Part shown: in pieces, positions 6,579 through 13,892 of the stretch
Layout of the letters: the number at the start of each line of letters is the position of its first letter
Position numbering within the stretch: position 1 is the first letter of the stretch
IMG/VR virus record: IMGVR_UViG_3300047562_003060
Coordinates: 1 to 50,845 of that record
Reading direction: 5' to 3' (one strand)
Source: a virus
Length of the DNA stretch: 50,845 nt
Notes under the pieces: model-generated
Databases searched by the model: none
Told to the model about the DNA's origin: nothing
The model's input: the letters and a program-made list of their open reading frames with translations, nothing else
Position numbers and translations under genes: made by a program

Positions 6579-6982
6579 AACTTAAAATAATTGCATATAA
6601 AACTGAATCAGGTATTTGGGCATTTGATCATGAGCATCAAAATACAGTTGCAGAAGCATTGTGTAACGGCACTGAAACTGTAATTGATTGGTATTATGAA
6701 ATGTTAAATGAAACTAAACCAGTCACTGGTGATAAAATTCAATTTTATCTTGATACTGACAAGTTTGATTATACTACTACTGAAATCAACTTAATCAAAA
6801 CTGATGAATTTGGTTCAGTTTATAAAGATAAAATGAGTTCTATGGAACTTTGGTTATGTCCTTGGTTGCAAGGATATTTTGGAGAAGTTCCTGAAACAAT
6901 TTACATTCATTGTGACTTGCACCACGAGTCTCTATATGATCCAGAATTCGAAGAATTGCTTGATATAATTATTGCAGAATAA
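6575..6982 (+). CDS. DUF6717-like hypothetical protein
   Basis: 135 residues. The first part (IAYKTESGIWAFDHEHQNTV, then EALCNGTETVIDWYYE) resembles the small DUF6717 family common in bacteria and phages, in which a Trp-containing strand pair is followed by an ALCNGTE motif. The second part is rich in Asp, Tyr and Trp and includes CPWLQGYFGEVPETIYIHCD. No activity is established for the family. The gene is coupled to the previous one and ends 5 bases before a terminator. The family assignment is from memory of the motif. Confidence 0.65.
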   Translation: MKLKIIAYKTESGIWAFDHEHQNTVAEALCNGTETVIDWYYEMLNETKPVTGDKIQFYLDTDKFDYTTTEINLIKTDEFGSVYKDKMSSMELWLCPWLQGYFGEVPETIYIHCDLHHESLYDPEFEELLDIIIAE

Positions 6983-6987
6983 ACAAT

Positions 6988-7011
6988 AAGAGGGTTTATA
7001 TCCTCTTTTTT
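6988..7011 (+). terminator. Intrinsic terminator
   Basis: AAGAGG (6988-6993) pairs with CCTCTT (7002-7007) around an 8-base loop and runs into a T tract (7006-7011). It separates the small-gene region from the late operon starting at 7048. Confidence 0.85.
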
Positions 7012-7026
7012 CATAAATATAAATAT
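7012..7026 (+). promoter_or_regulatory. T4-type late promoter (two overlapping matches)
   Basis: CATAAATAT (7012-7020) and TATAAATAT (7018-7026) both match the late-promoter element TATAAATA used by T4-like phages. They lie 22-36 bases before the start at 7048, directly after a terminator. This places the whole 7048-12093 operon in the late expression class, together with the structural genes. Confidence 0.7.
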
Positions 7027-7047
7027 GTAAAAGAAAAACGATTTACA

Positions 7048-8223
7048 ATGTCATATAGATATCATCAACTCTTAAAATATGTGTATTTTGAAGGTTATGC
7101 AAACTCTTATGAAGAAGCAGAGTATATTTTAGAACAATTGAGTGATGAAGAATTTGATGTGTTATGTGAAAATGTCTTCAGAAGTAGAGATACTGGAGCG
7201 GTAAATGCAGATGCTGATGAAAGGGCAGCAGAGATGCATAAAACGGTTTCTGGTGCATCACATACTTCATCAGAAAATAGAAAGAGACATCGTGATGCTG
7301 CTGCTCAACACTTAGTATCTGCAAGAAGAAAAAGAAGAAAAGCAAAAACTAATGAAGAATATGTGTATGAGAATGTTTCTGGTGGTAGAGGAAGGAGAGC
7401 AAGTTCAAGAAGAGCACCAATATCACAAAGAGTAAGTGATTCTGAAGCAAGAGAAATTCGCAGAAATGCAAGAGAAAATCCAAAACCAACTGCTTCTGCG
7501 CCAGAAGATGATAGTTTGGAAGCAATGAAATTAAGATTTAGAGCAGAAACTGATGCTGAAAATGCAGAAAAAGAAGCAAAAAAAGCAAAAAAAGCAAAAA
7601 AACCAACTACTGTTCCATCCAGGGGTGTGGAGGGAGATGAACCTGTATTGAGAAGAAAAACACCAGAGGGACATGGAAAAAGAGGTGCATCTCCCGTGGC
7701 AGTAGCTAAAAGAAGAGCAAGACTTTTATCTACTGGACAAGATCCTACACAACGATATACTTATTCTAGAACACCTACTCCAGAAAGTAAAGCGAGAGCA
7801 AAAAAAATTCGTGCTGCACTGAAAAAAAGAGATAAATGGGGAACACCAGAAGCAGCAAAAGAAGAATATGTGATTGATTATCTTGTAACGGAAGGATACA
7901 CTGACAATTATGATTCTGCGATTGCAATTTATGAATCAATGTCGGAAGAATGGTTAGATACAATTCTTGAAGTAAAGGGTAGGGGAAGAGTTCTTATGAG
8001 AAGCACACGAGATGCTAGTGAGCGAGGTATGAAAATAACACCAGAAAGAAAACTTGATTTAAAATTAGCTCAATTAGAACGCCAATATCCAGGAGATGGT
8101 AGTTTGGGAGATCTTGAAAATATAGAGCAAAGAATACAAAAAATGAGAACAGTTAAGGATACCCCAAGTATGCGAAAGCGTGTTGATAATGTACGTAACA
8201 TAACCAAACGATATAAGAGATGA
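7048..8223 (+). CDS. Very basic, low-complexity protein with a duplicated helical motif
   Basis: 391 residues, first gene of the late operon. Residues ~9-43 (VYFEGYANSYEEAEYILEQL, SDEEFDVLCE) and ~276-311 (IDYLVTEGYTDNYDSAIAIY, ESMSEEWLDTILE) are two copies of one motif: a hydrophobic start, EGY, then an acidic helix-turn-helix. Between and after them the chain is highly charged, rich in Arg, Lys, Ala and Glu, with an AKKAKKAKK run, and likely disordered. Composition and late expression fit a DNA-associated internal virion protein, but this is inference. It overlaps the next gene (ATGA). Confidence 0.75.
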   Translation: MSYRYHQLLKYVYFEGYANSYEEAEYILEQLSDEEFDVLCENVFRSRDTGAVNADADERAAEMHKTVSGASHTSSENRKRHRDAAAQHLVSARRKRRKAKTNEEYVYENVSGGRGRRASSRRAPISQRVSDSEAREIRRNARENPKPTASAPEDDSLEAMKLRFRAETDAENAEKEAKKAKKAKKPTTVPSRGVEGDEPVLRRKTPEGHGKRGASPVAVAKRRARLLSTGQDPTQRYTYSRTPTPESKARAKKIRAALKKRDKWGTPEAAKEEYVIDYLVTEGYTDNYDSAIAIYESMSEEWLDTILEVKGRGRVLMRSTRDASERGMKITPERKLDLKLAQLERQYPGDGSLGDLENIEQRIQKMRTVKDTPSMRKRVDNVRNITKRYKR

Positions 8224-8942
8224 AGACATTTCAACAATTTCTACAATTAGCAGAACGCTATTATAAACCTGATGAGAAATTGCCATCAGGTAAAACTCCC
8301 TATGAGAAGGCATCAGCATCTTACGAAAAACAAGATAAAGAGTATTATTCTAAACCAGAAAGTGAAAGAACATTAAAACATGCAACAAGAATGAACAAAC
8401 AAATAGGAAGAGTTAGGAAAAATGTTGCTCATGGTGCAGATAATCCACATTTTAATACATATAGTGATTTGAGTGGTGAAGTGAATGTAACGGGTCATAA
8501 GGATGATCATATGACCGTCAGACACCCAGAGTCTGGAGTTCGTTTTAGCATTTACAATACTGGTAAAAAAACAAGAGATGGGAAACCAGTTCATGATGTA
8601 GAATGGCATCATAACCAAGACACTAAATCGTTGTCTGATAGTGAAAGAAAAAAAATTCTTCGTTCTGCAAGAGATACTTGGACAAAACATATTTCACACC
8701 GTTTACCTCATGGTAGTGTAATTCGAAATTTCCCAATATCTAATTTTGGCAGTGATAATTCAGATGAAAGATATGCAAGAGCGACACTTTACTCCAGAAT
8801 TGGTGGATTTGGCCCTCGTAATGATAGAACTGGTTATCAGTTCGCTGGAGTGGGTAGAGAACCCTCACCAAGACAAAAGGCAAAAGGTAAAAAGAGAACA
8901 TATCCAATGAATTCAAATACCGAAACAAGTTCTGCATTTTAA
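8220..8942 (+). CDS. Tagged paralogue 1: putative head-packaged internal protein
   Basis: 240 residues. It opens MKTFQQFLQLAE-RYY, close to the T4 capsid-targeting sequence MKTYQEFIAE, with LAE fitting the [IL]xE rule of the gp21 prohead protease. The body shares with the next three genes LPSG near 21, AHGADNP, a His-rich strand pair, VEWHH, then ARDTWTKHISHRLPHGS, YSRIGGFG, QFAGVGREPSPRQKAKGKKR. The protein is basic. Expected role: packaged in the capsid core, trimmed, injected with DNA. The biochemical function is unknown. This is the most divergent member in the GFG region. Confidence 0.8.
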   Translation: MKTFQQFLQLAERYYKPDEKLPSGKTPYEKASASYEKQDKEYYSKPESERTLKHATRMNKQIGRVRKNVAHGADNPHFNTYSDLSGEVNVTGHKDDHMTVRHPESGVRFSIYNTGKKTRDGKPVHDVEWHHNQDTKSLSDSERKKILRSARDTWTKHISHRLPHGSVIRNFPISNFGSDNSDERYARATLYSRIGGFGPRNDRTGYQFAGVGREPSPRQKAKGKKRTYPMNSNTETSSAF

Positions 8943-8950
8943 AGAAAATT

Positions 8951-9622
8951 ATGAAAACCTTTCAAGAATTTTTAGAACTATCAGAACGCTATTATGATCC
9001 TTTTGAAAAACTTCCCTCTGGTAAGACACCACTTCAAAAAGCATCCGAACGATCAGAAACTGAATACAAAAACACAAAATATGGGAAAGGAAGACAAATC
9101 AGACAAAGAATTCAAACAAAAAGAAAGGTACTTCATGGTGCCGATAATCCAACACCAAATCGTCATGATCATCCACAATTAGACGTAAGTGGCGGCAGAA
9201 ATTATATAGATATTCGTCATAAAGATACTGGAATTCGTTATAATTTAACCAAACACGGAGAAACAGATGATGGAAAACATGTTTATGATGTTCAGTGGGG
9301 ACATAATAGACATCCATCAAAAATGAGCGATGATGAAAGAAAACAAGTCGCCAGAGATGCAAAAGACATGTGGGATACGCACGTTCAACACAGACTACCT
9401 CATGGTGCCATTCTGAAAAATACACCAATCGGTAACCCAACTCCAGAAAATCCAAATAAGAATACTAGAGCAAAATTATATCAAAGAGCAGGATTTGGTG
9501 AAGTTGGTAAATTTGGAAGACAATTTGCCGAAGTTGGCAGAGAACCTTCACCAAGACAAAAAGCAAAAGGTAAGAAAAGATTAAAACCTCTCTCTGGTGA
9601 TACTGAATTCAACTACGATTAA
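8951..9622 (+). CDS. Tagged paralogue 2: putative head-packaged internal protein
   Basis: 223 residues, 8 bases after paralogue 1. The tag is MKTFQEFLELSE-RYY, and a protease site after LSE (or FLE) is plausible. Conserved blocks follow in the same order: EKLPSGKTP, LHGADNPTPN, a strand with IRHKDTGIRYNL, VQWGHNR, ARDAKDMWDTHVQHRLPHGA, LYQRAGFG, QFAEVGREPSPRQKAKGKKR. The invariant Trp, His, Arg and Pro in the WDxHVxHRLPHG block look like a binding or catalytic centre; no known family was recognised. Same late unit as its neighbours. Confidence 0.8.
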   Translation: MKTFQEFLELSERYYDPFEKLPSGKTPLQKASERSETEYKNTKYGKGRQIRQRIQTKRKVLHGADNPTPNRHDHPQLDVSGGRNYIDIRHKDTGIRYNLTKHGETDDGKHVYDVQWGHNRHPSKMSDDERKQVARDAKDMWDTHVQHRLPHGAILKNTPIGNPTPENPNKNTRAKLYQRAGFGEVGKFGRQFAEVGREPSPRQKAKGKKRLKPLSGDTEFNYD

Positions 9623-9630
9623 GAACTCAG

Positions 9631-10362
9631 ATGAAAACATTTCAACAATTTCTACAATTAGCAGAACGTTATTATGAACCTGATGAGAAATTACCATCGG
9701 GTGAAACTCCTGTTGGAAAAGCGACAAGAAAGAGTCGTACAAGAGCAAAGACCATTGGTTCTCAGTCACCACAGAATCAAGAACGTTGGGCAAGACAATA
9801 TGATTTGACTCAAACAAAAGTCAAACATGGTGCAGATAATCCAGAATTGAATAGCAGAGTGAGTCATAAAGACAAAGATGATGTGAAAGTTCAACATGAT
9901 GAACGTGGAATGTATCTGAAACACAAACCATCTGGTGTTTATTATTGGGTGTATAAATCAGATGAATCGCCAGATTCTCATACAATTGAGTGGGGTCATG
10001 ACAGAGGAAATAGTATTCAAAGAAAACAAAGAATTAAACTCGCCAGAGATGCAAAGTCAGTCTGGGATCAACATGTGTCTCATCGTCTACCTCATGGTGG
10101 TGTGGTTCACAATACTCCTGCATCATCATATGATTCCAGAGGAAGAGAAAAACCAGTCAATCGTAGGTCAGAAATTTATAAGAGAGCAGGATTTGGTAAA
10201 TTAGATGATGAGGGAGATCAATTTGCATCAGTAGGTAGAGAACCATCACCAAGACAAAAAGCAAAGGGTAAGAAGAGATTAAAGCCACTTAATCCTACAA
10301 TAACAAAAGCAAATTTAAATTGGGGTAAAGATGATGACGATTATAACGAATGGGAGGATTAA
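9631..10362 (+). CDS. Tagged paralogue 3: putative head-packaged internal protein
   Basis: 243 residues, 8 bases after paralogue 2. The N-terminal 15 residues are identical to paralogue 1. Shared blocks: EKLPSGETP, VKHGADNPELN, SGVYYWVY, IEWGHDR, ARDAKSVWDQHVSHRLPHGG, IYKRAGFG, QFASVGREPSPRQKAKGKKR. The segment after the tag (residues ~30-65) differs freely between copies in length and sequence, as does the extreme C-terminus, here acidic (DDDDYNEWED). This pattern of fixed core and variable surfaces suggests diversification against varied targets. Confidence 0.8.
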   Translation: MKTFQQFLQLAERYYEPDEKLPSGETPVGKATRKSRTRAKTIGSQSPQNQERWARQYDLTQTKVKHGADNPELNSRVSHKDKDDVKVQHDERGMYLKHKPSGVYYWVYKSDESPDSHTIEWGHDRGNSIQRKQRIKLARDAKSVWDQHVSHRLPHGGVVHNTPASSYDSRGREKPVNRRSEIYKRAGFGKLDDEGDQFASVGREPSPRQKAKGKKRLKPLNPTITKANLNWGKDDDDYNEWED

Positions 10363-10367
10363 TTAAA

Positions 10368-11036
10368 ATGAAAACTTTCTCAGAGTTTCTGGAATTAACA
10401 GAACGTTACTATAAACCTGATGAGAAATTACCATCAGGTGAAACACCACTTGGTAAAGCAGTTAAAAAACAAGAAAAAAGAGAATCTGAAATTGGTCCAA
10501 ATTCAAATATTCGTCGCATGAACAGACATTCTGAAAAAATCGAAACAAAGGTCAAACATGGTTCCGATAATCCAAATTATAATGCAAGAGTTAACAATAG
10601 AGATGATGATGAAATTCGTGTAGATTCAGATGGTACTGATTATCTTACCGTGCATCATAAACCATCTAAGGTAACTTATAATGTAGTAAAACAACCTGGT
10701 CCTGGAAATATTCATAGTATTGAATGGAGTCATGAAAGAGGACATAGAAAAACTCTTCTTCCAAGCGAAAGAAATGATATTTCAAGGGATGCAAGAAGGG
10801 TATGGGATCAACATGTATCTCATCGTTTACCTCATGGTGCAACACTGCACAATAAACCAGCAAGAGAAGGTCTTGGTAGAATTTATAAAAGAGCAGGTTT
10901 TGGTAATGTAGACTCTGATAATGATCAATTCGCAAGAGTTGGTAGAGAAAAATCACCAAAACAAAGAGCAAAAGGTAAGAAAAGTAGACTTACACCACTC
11001 GACCCAAAAGAAACAAAGAAAAAAGCAAATTGGTAA
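10368..11036 (+). CDS. Tagged paralogue 4: putative head-packaged internal protein
   Basis: 222 residues. The ATG at 10368 begins the tag MKTFSEFLELTE-RYY; an ATG at 10350 would put six residues before it and overlap paralogue 3, so it is rejected. Blocks: EKLPSGETP, VKHGSDNP, VTYNVV, IEWSHERGH, SRDARRVWDQHVSHRLPHGA, IYKRAGFG, QFARVGREKSPKQRAKGKK. The loop before IYKRAGFG is shorter than in the other copies. It has a Shine-Dalgarno-like GGGAGG 10 bases upstream. Confidence 0.8.
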   Translation: MKTFSEFLELTERYYKPDEKLPSGETPLGKAVKKQEKRESEIGPNSNIRRMNRHSEKIETKVKHGSDNPNYNARVNNRDDDEIRVDSDGTDYLTVHHKPSKVTYNVVKQPGPGNIHSIEWSHERGHRKTLLPSERNDISRDARRVWDQHVSHRLPHGATLHNKPAREGLGRIYKRAGFGNVDSDNDQFARVGREKSPKQRAKGKKSRLTPLDPKETKKKANW

Positions 11037-11041
11037 TAAAA

Positions 11042-11293
11042 ATGAAAACATTCTCAGAATTTCTGGAAATTATTCAGGAAAAGAAAAAGGAATCAAGTAA
11101 AAAACAAAAAGAGAAACTTGTGAAAGGTATTGTAGTTCGACCAAATGTAGAACGATCTGAAGATGGAACTCTTTCTTATAGTTTAAAAGATCTACCAAAA
11201 CCTCCTGAAACAGAACCAGGATCTCCAGAAAGAAGAGTTCAGACTAGAGAAATTGAATCTCATGGTGCAAAGGAGTTTAAAAAAAAGAAATGA
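11042..11293 (+). CDS. Short tagged protein, tag without the paralogue core
   Basis: 83 residues. It keeps the same N-terminal tag (MKTFSEFLEIIQE) but none of the HGADNP or RLPHG blocks. The rest is highly charged: Lys/Glu-rich at 12-30, a short strand, a Pro/Glu linker, and a Lys-rich tail. It may be a small internal protein of its own or a remnant of a paralogue after internal deletion. Its existence next to the full-length copies shows that the tag can be attached to unrelated sequence, which is what a targeting signal would do. It overlaps the next gene by four bases. Confidence 0.7.
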   Translation: MKTFSEFLEIIQEKKKESSKKQKEKLVKGIVVRPNVERSEDGTLSYSLKDLPKPPETEPGSPERRVQTREIESHGAKEFKKKK

Positions 11294-12093
11294 AAACATT
11301 TAAACAGTTTCTTGATGAAGCACTTGTTGCCTCACTTGTAAAAGCAGCGACAAGATCTCTACTCAGAAATAAAGCAATTACTCAAAAAGTTGCAAGCACA
11401 ATGCCTCCAAGAACACTTTCATTACCAAGAAAGATTACTGGATTTCAGACTGCAAGAGGGTCAAAGTATACATATCAACAAAAACCAAAATCTTGGCCTC
11501 AAACTCAAAGAACAGCGCCACAAGATCCATATCATCCCACATCAGCAGGAACTAAACAAAAGTCAGATTGGACTTTGTTTACGACTCCCAAAGATTCAAT
11601 GACGATGAGACAAAGATTTGTTTCAGGATCAAAAGAACCATTTCATCAAGGATTACCACAATCAACACGACCCAAAATAGGTAGAGCACCAGTCGAAGTG
11701 TGGAATCAGTATGTAGAAAAAGGTGGAAAATCAGTAATACATCCAGGTAGTCGAATCACTGATATTCAAACTGCAACACCAGGATCTGGAGTTGGATTAT
11801 ATGGAGCACAAAGAAAAGAACTTGCTGATAGAGTAAAAGTAGAACTTAAAAGACCAGCAAATATTGAAGCATTGAAAAAAGAATTGGAAATGAAATCCAA
11901 ATCACCATCAACTTATCGTAATCTTGGTGCAGGAAGAATTGAAAGTGTGAAGGAGAATAAAATAGTAAAAGACTATGAATCTGTTCGTCAAGAGGATGAT
12001 ATCTATCAAACTGTACAACAAAAACTTGCAAATCCAAGACTTCGAAAACTGAGAAGATATTTGAATCGTGAAGTTGGACGTTATACCGTATAG
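11290..12093 (+). CDS. Tagged basic protein, putative internal virion protein
   Basis: 267 residues, basic (many Lys, Arg and Gln). Its start MKTFKQFLDE-A is the best match in the window to T4 MKTYQEFIAE-A, with an LDE site at the same position as the T4 cleavage site. The rest is unlike the four paralogues: a hydrophobic-basic helix (VASLVKAATRSLLRN), a Pro/Gln/Thr-rich middle, and a helical C-terminal third. No enzymatic family is recognised. It is the last gene of the late operon and lies just upstream of endonuclease genes. Confidence 0.75.
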   Translation: MKTFKQFLDEALVASLVKAATRSLLRNKAITQKVASTMPPRTLSLPRKITGFQTARGSKYTYQQKPKSWPQTQRTAPQDPYHPTSAGTKQKSDWTLFTTPKDSMTMRQRFVSGSKEPFHQGLPQSTRPKIGRAPVEVWNQYVEKGGKSVIHPGSRITDIQTATPGSGVGLYGAQRKELADRVKVELKRPANIEALKKELEMKSKSPSTYRNLGAGRIESVKENKIVKDYESVRQEDDIYQTVQQKLANPRLRKLRRYLNREVGRYTV

Positions 12094-12113
12094 TTCTATT
12101 ATAATTGTTAATA

Positions 12114-12122
12114 TATAAATTG
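12114..12122 (+). promoter_or_regulatory. Possible late promoter before GIY-YIG gene
   Basis: TATAAATTG lies 22 bases upstream of the endonuclease start, matching TATAAAT of the late element but not the final A. It may give the endonuclease its own late transcript. Confidence 0.35.
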
Positions 12123-12143
12123 TAAGTTTTTTAGTTATTTTTT

Positions 12144-12719
12144 ATGAAGAAAGAACATTATTATCTTTACATGATTCAATTCAGTGATGGAAGATTCTAC
12201 ATTGGTTGTCATAAAAGCGATTGTGAACCAGAGAAAGACACTGCATACATGGGATCACCAGTCACATTCAAACACCTATGGGAAGATCCCAATCTTACGA
12301 AGACAAAGCATATTTTAAAGGAAGTCGATTCTCATTCTGAACTTCGTAGATTGGAACCTATTTTAATTCGAAAGGCATGGGAAAAGTTTGGTGATAGATG
12401 TGTTAATCGCAATGCTTCTCCAGCGTTTCATCCAGAATCTAGCAAAAAAGGAGGAATTGAGTGTTATAAGCGCAAAAAAGGAATTCATGGAATGACAAGA
12501 GAAGAACGCATTAGATGTGGATCATTAGGTGGTAAAAAGTCAGCAGAAATCATTAGAGAAAAGTATGGAAGAGAATGTACTCTTCTTTCACCAGAGGGTA
12601 AATTAGTTAAATTTAAAAACATTAGAGAGTTTTCTAAAATTAACAACTTAGATCAGTCAAATTTATCAAAGGTTATCAATCGTAAGAGAATGTCTCATAA
12701 AGGATATCGTTTACCATGA
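12144..12719 (+). CDS. GIY-YIG homing endonuclease-like protein
   Basis: 191 residues. The N-terminal nuclease domain shows YLYMIQFSDGRFYIG (a GIY-YIG variant, residues 7-21), an acidic Tyr/Gly segment (DTAYMGS), and Glu71 in RRLEPILIRKAW as the probable catalytic Glu. The C-terminal ~45 residues (SPEGKLVKFKNIREFSKINN, then LDQSNLSKVINRK, HKGYRL) form a NUMOD-type helix-turn-helix that gives sequence specificity in phage homing endonucleases such as the T4 Seg family. It is free-standing, not in an intron, and converges with the opposite-strand endonuclease at 12725. Confidence 0.85.
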   Translation: MKKEHYYLYMIQFSDGRFYIGCHKSDCEPEKDTAYMGSPVTFKHLWEDPNLTKTKHILKEVDSHSELRRLEPILIRKAWEKFGDRCVNRNASPAFHPESSKKGGIECYKRKKGIHGMTREERIRCGSLGGKKSAEIIREKYGRECTLLSPEGKLVKFKNIREFSKINNLDQSNLSKVINRKRMSHKGYRLP

Positions 12720-12724
12720 TTAAC

Positions 12725-13441
12725 TTATGTAAAAAACCACATGTGACCTTTCCATGTATAACGTCCATTACTTCTGAGTGCTTTTACAAGACAAGATTTA
12801 CCACGTCCATTGTTCACTTGACGTAGGGCATCATTTATACTTTCAAAGTGTACTTCATTCCATGTAATTCGATTCACTGCTTTAATCGATTTCTTCAGCG
12901 ATTTCTTTTCTAATAAGCGCCAACGATATCCATAACATACTGAACCTTTCTTGGCGCATTTTAATATGTTACTATTATAGTTTCGATTACCAGTTAATTC
13001 TTCTGCTGCATCTCTACTGTTATCCCATTCTCTTACTTCTCCAGTTTCTAAGTTTAGTCCTTGTATACGAATACTTGCATGTTTACCATCACTTCTATGT
13101 TCTGGTTTAAATGTGTGAGGAACTTTTACTTTCTCTTTTTTTATAATAACTTCTTCTTCCTTTTCTTTCACTACGAATGAATCGTCATTATATTCTGGAT
13201 TGTATTGTTCAATCCAATACTGATATCTTTCTTCTAGTAAGGATTGATTTGATTCATCTATTTCCTTTATCATAAAGTTGTGTGTTCCGTACTTACGAAA
13301 CGCTTTATGTAATGGTTCTGATGACATTCTCTTTGAACGTTCAATATGAGATTGCCATTCCTTATTCATTGACTGAGTTGTCTTTCCGACGTACTTGTGT
13401 CCTGTTTGTCTATTGATGATAAGGTAGATGATTCCTTGCAT
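12725..13441 (-). CDS. GIY-YIG homing endonuclease, opposite strand
   Basis: 238 residues, the only convincing minus-strand gene here. The nuclease domain has GIIYLIINRQTGHKYVGKT (GIY-YIG, 3-21), SHI at 31-33, a KAFRKYG helix, and Glu70/71 in LLEERYQYWIEQY as catalytic candidate. A charged linker (about 90-110) leads to two NUMOD-like DNA-binding repeats (one near NSRDAAEEL...GYRWR, one near ESINDALRQV...GHMWFF). Opposite orientation and domain layout point to a mobile homing gene inserted in the late region. Three 21-bp-spaced TACAATA elements lie just upstream of its start. Confidence 0.9.
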   Translation of the reverse strand: MQGIIYLIINRQTGHKYVGKTTQSMNKEWQSHIERSKRMSSEPLHKAFRKYGTHNFMIKEIDESNQSLLEERYQYWIEQYNPEYNDDSFVVKEKEEEVIIKKEKVKVPHTFKPEHRSDGKHASIRIQGLNLETGEVREWDNSRDAAEELTGNRNYNSNILKCAKKGSVCYGYRWRLLEKKSLKKSIKAVNRITWNEVHFESINDALRQVNNGRGKSCLVKALRSNGRYTWKGHMWFFT

Positions 13442-13446
13442 TTGTG

Positions 13447-13495
13447 TATTGTAAAGATCCCTCTTTGTATTGTATGTATCTCTTTTTATATTGTA
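13447..13495 (-). repeat. Three TACAATA elements at 21-bp spacing
   Basis: Read on the minus strand, TACAATA occurs at 13495-13489, 13474-13468 and 13453-13447, exactly two helical turns apart, immediately upstream of the endonuclease start. TACAAT is also a good -10 hexamer. The set may be stacked promoters, or operator sites for autoregulation as known for I-TevI. Confidence 0.6.
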
Positions 13496-13611
13496 GAGAG
13501 TTTTTTTTGTTATGGTTTCGTTAAATTCTTGAAATAGATGTAGATGAATATAAGTTATTTTTATATTTCTTTATATTCTTCTAATATCTTATAAGTTCTT
13601 ATAGTTAAATG

Positions 13612-13680
13612 TCTTTAAGTGCTTAAAGTGCTTATAATACTCTCTAAGTGCTTATAAATGTCTTTAAGTGCTTATAAATG
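13612..13680 (+). repeat. Short tandem repeats, TCTTTAAGTGCTTATAAATG unit
   Basis: Two adjacent 20-base units (13641-13660 and 13661-13680) differ at one base. They are preceded by a degenerate unit starting at 13612 with an internal duplication of AGTGCTTA. Function unknown; possibly slippage or recombination sequence. Confidence 0.6.
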
Positions 13681-13840
13681 CCTGATTCTTATGCAAGTTT
13701 GGCGAGCATACCATAAGACGCGCAGTTTGTCAATCCCCAGGACGGCGAAAAAACTGGCACAGTGTCAGCATTATAAGACATTTTTATGTCATGAGACCTA
13801 TATATTCTTATGAGAATCTCGACGAGACTGGCACATATGC

Positions 13841-13869
13841 TTGATCTAGTCGAGATCTTATGCTATAAT
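13841..13869 (+). promoter_or_regulatory. Strong sigma70-type promoter with overlapping operator-like palindrome
   Basis: TTGATC (13841-13846), a 17-base spacer, and a consensus TATAAT (13864-13869) preceded by TGC, giving an extended -10. The spacer contains ATCTAGTCGAGATC (13844-13857), a partial palindrome overlapping the -35. The same 14-mer recurs twice near 20.8 kb, once inverted. This looks like an early promoter with a built-in binding site. Confidence 0.7.
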
Positions 13870-13892
13870 ACACACAGTTATCTCGACGAGTT

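Larger units (their letters stand above)
13442..13892. other. Noncoding, repeat-rich spacer at a composition boundary
   Basis: About 450 bases without a convincing gene, apart from a 17-residue frame at 13791-13844. In order it holds the upstream repeats of the minus-strand endonuclease, a very AT-rich stretch, short tandem repeats (13612-13680), a small hairpin GACAT/ATGTC (13777-13790), the first CTGGCACA and CTCGACGAG elements, and a strong plus-strand promoter. It marks the change from AT-rich sequence on the left to the more GC-rich cassette region on the right. Confidence 0.6.

Noticed and set aside
9099-9455. Minus-strand open frame of 118 codons inside paralogue 2, and similar antisense frames elsewhere
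   Set aside because: They mirror codon bias of the coding strand, lack start signals and overlap well-supported genes.
11042-11293. Short tagged gene as a frameshifted paralogue
   Set aside because: No HGADNP or RLPHG block was found in any frame of this interval, so a simple frameshift does not explain it; a deletion remnant remains possible.
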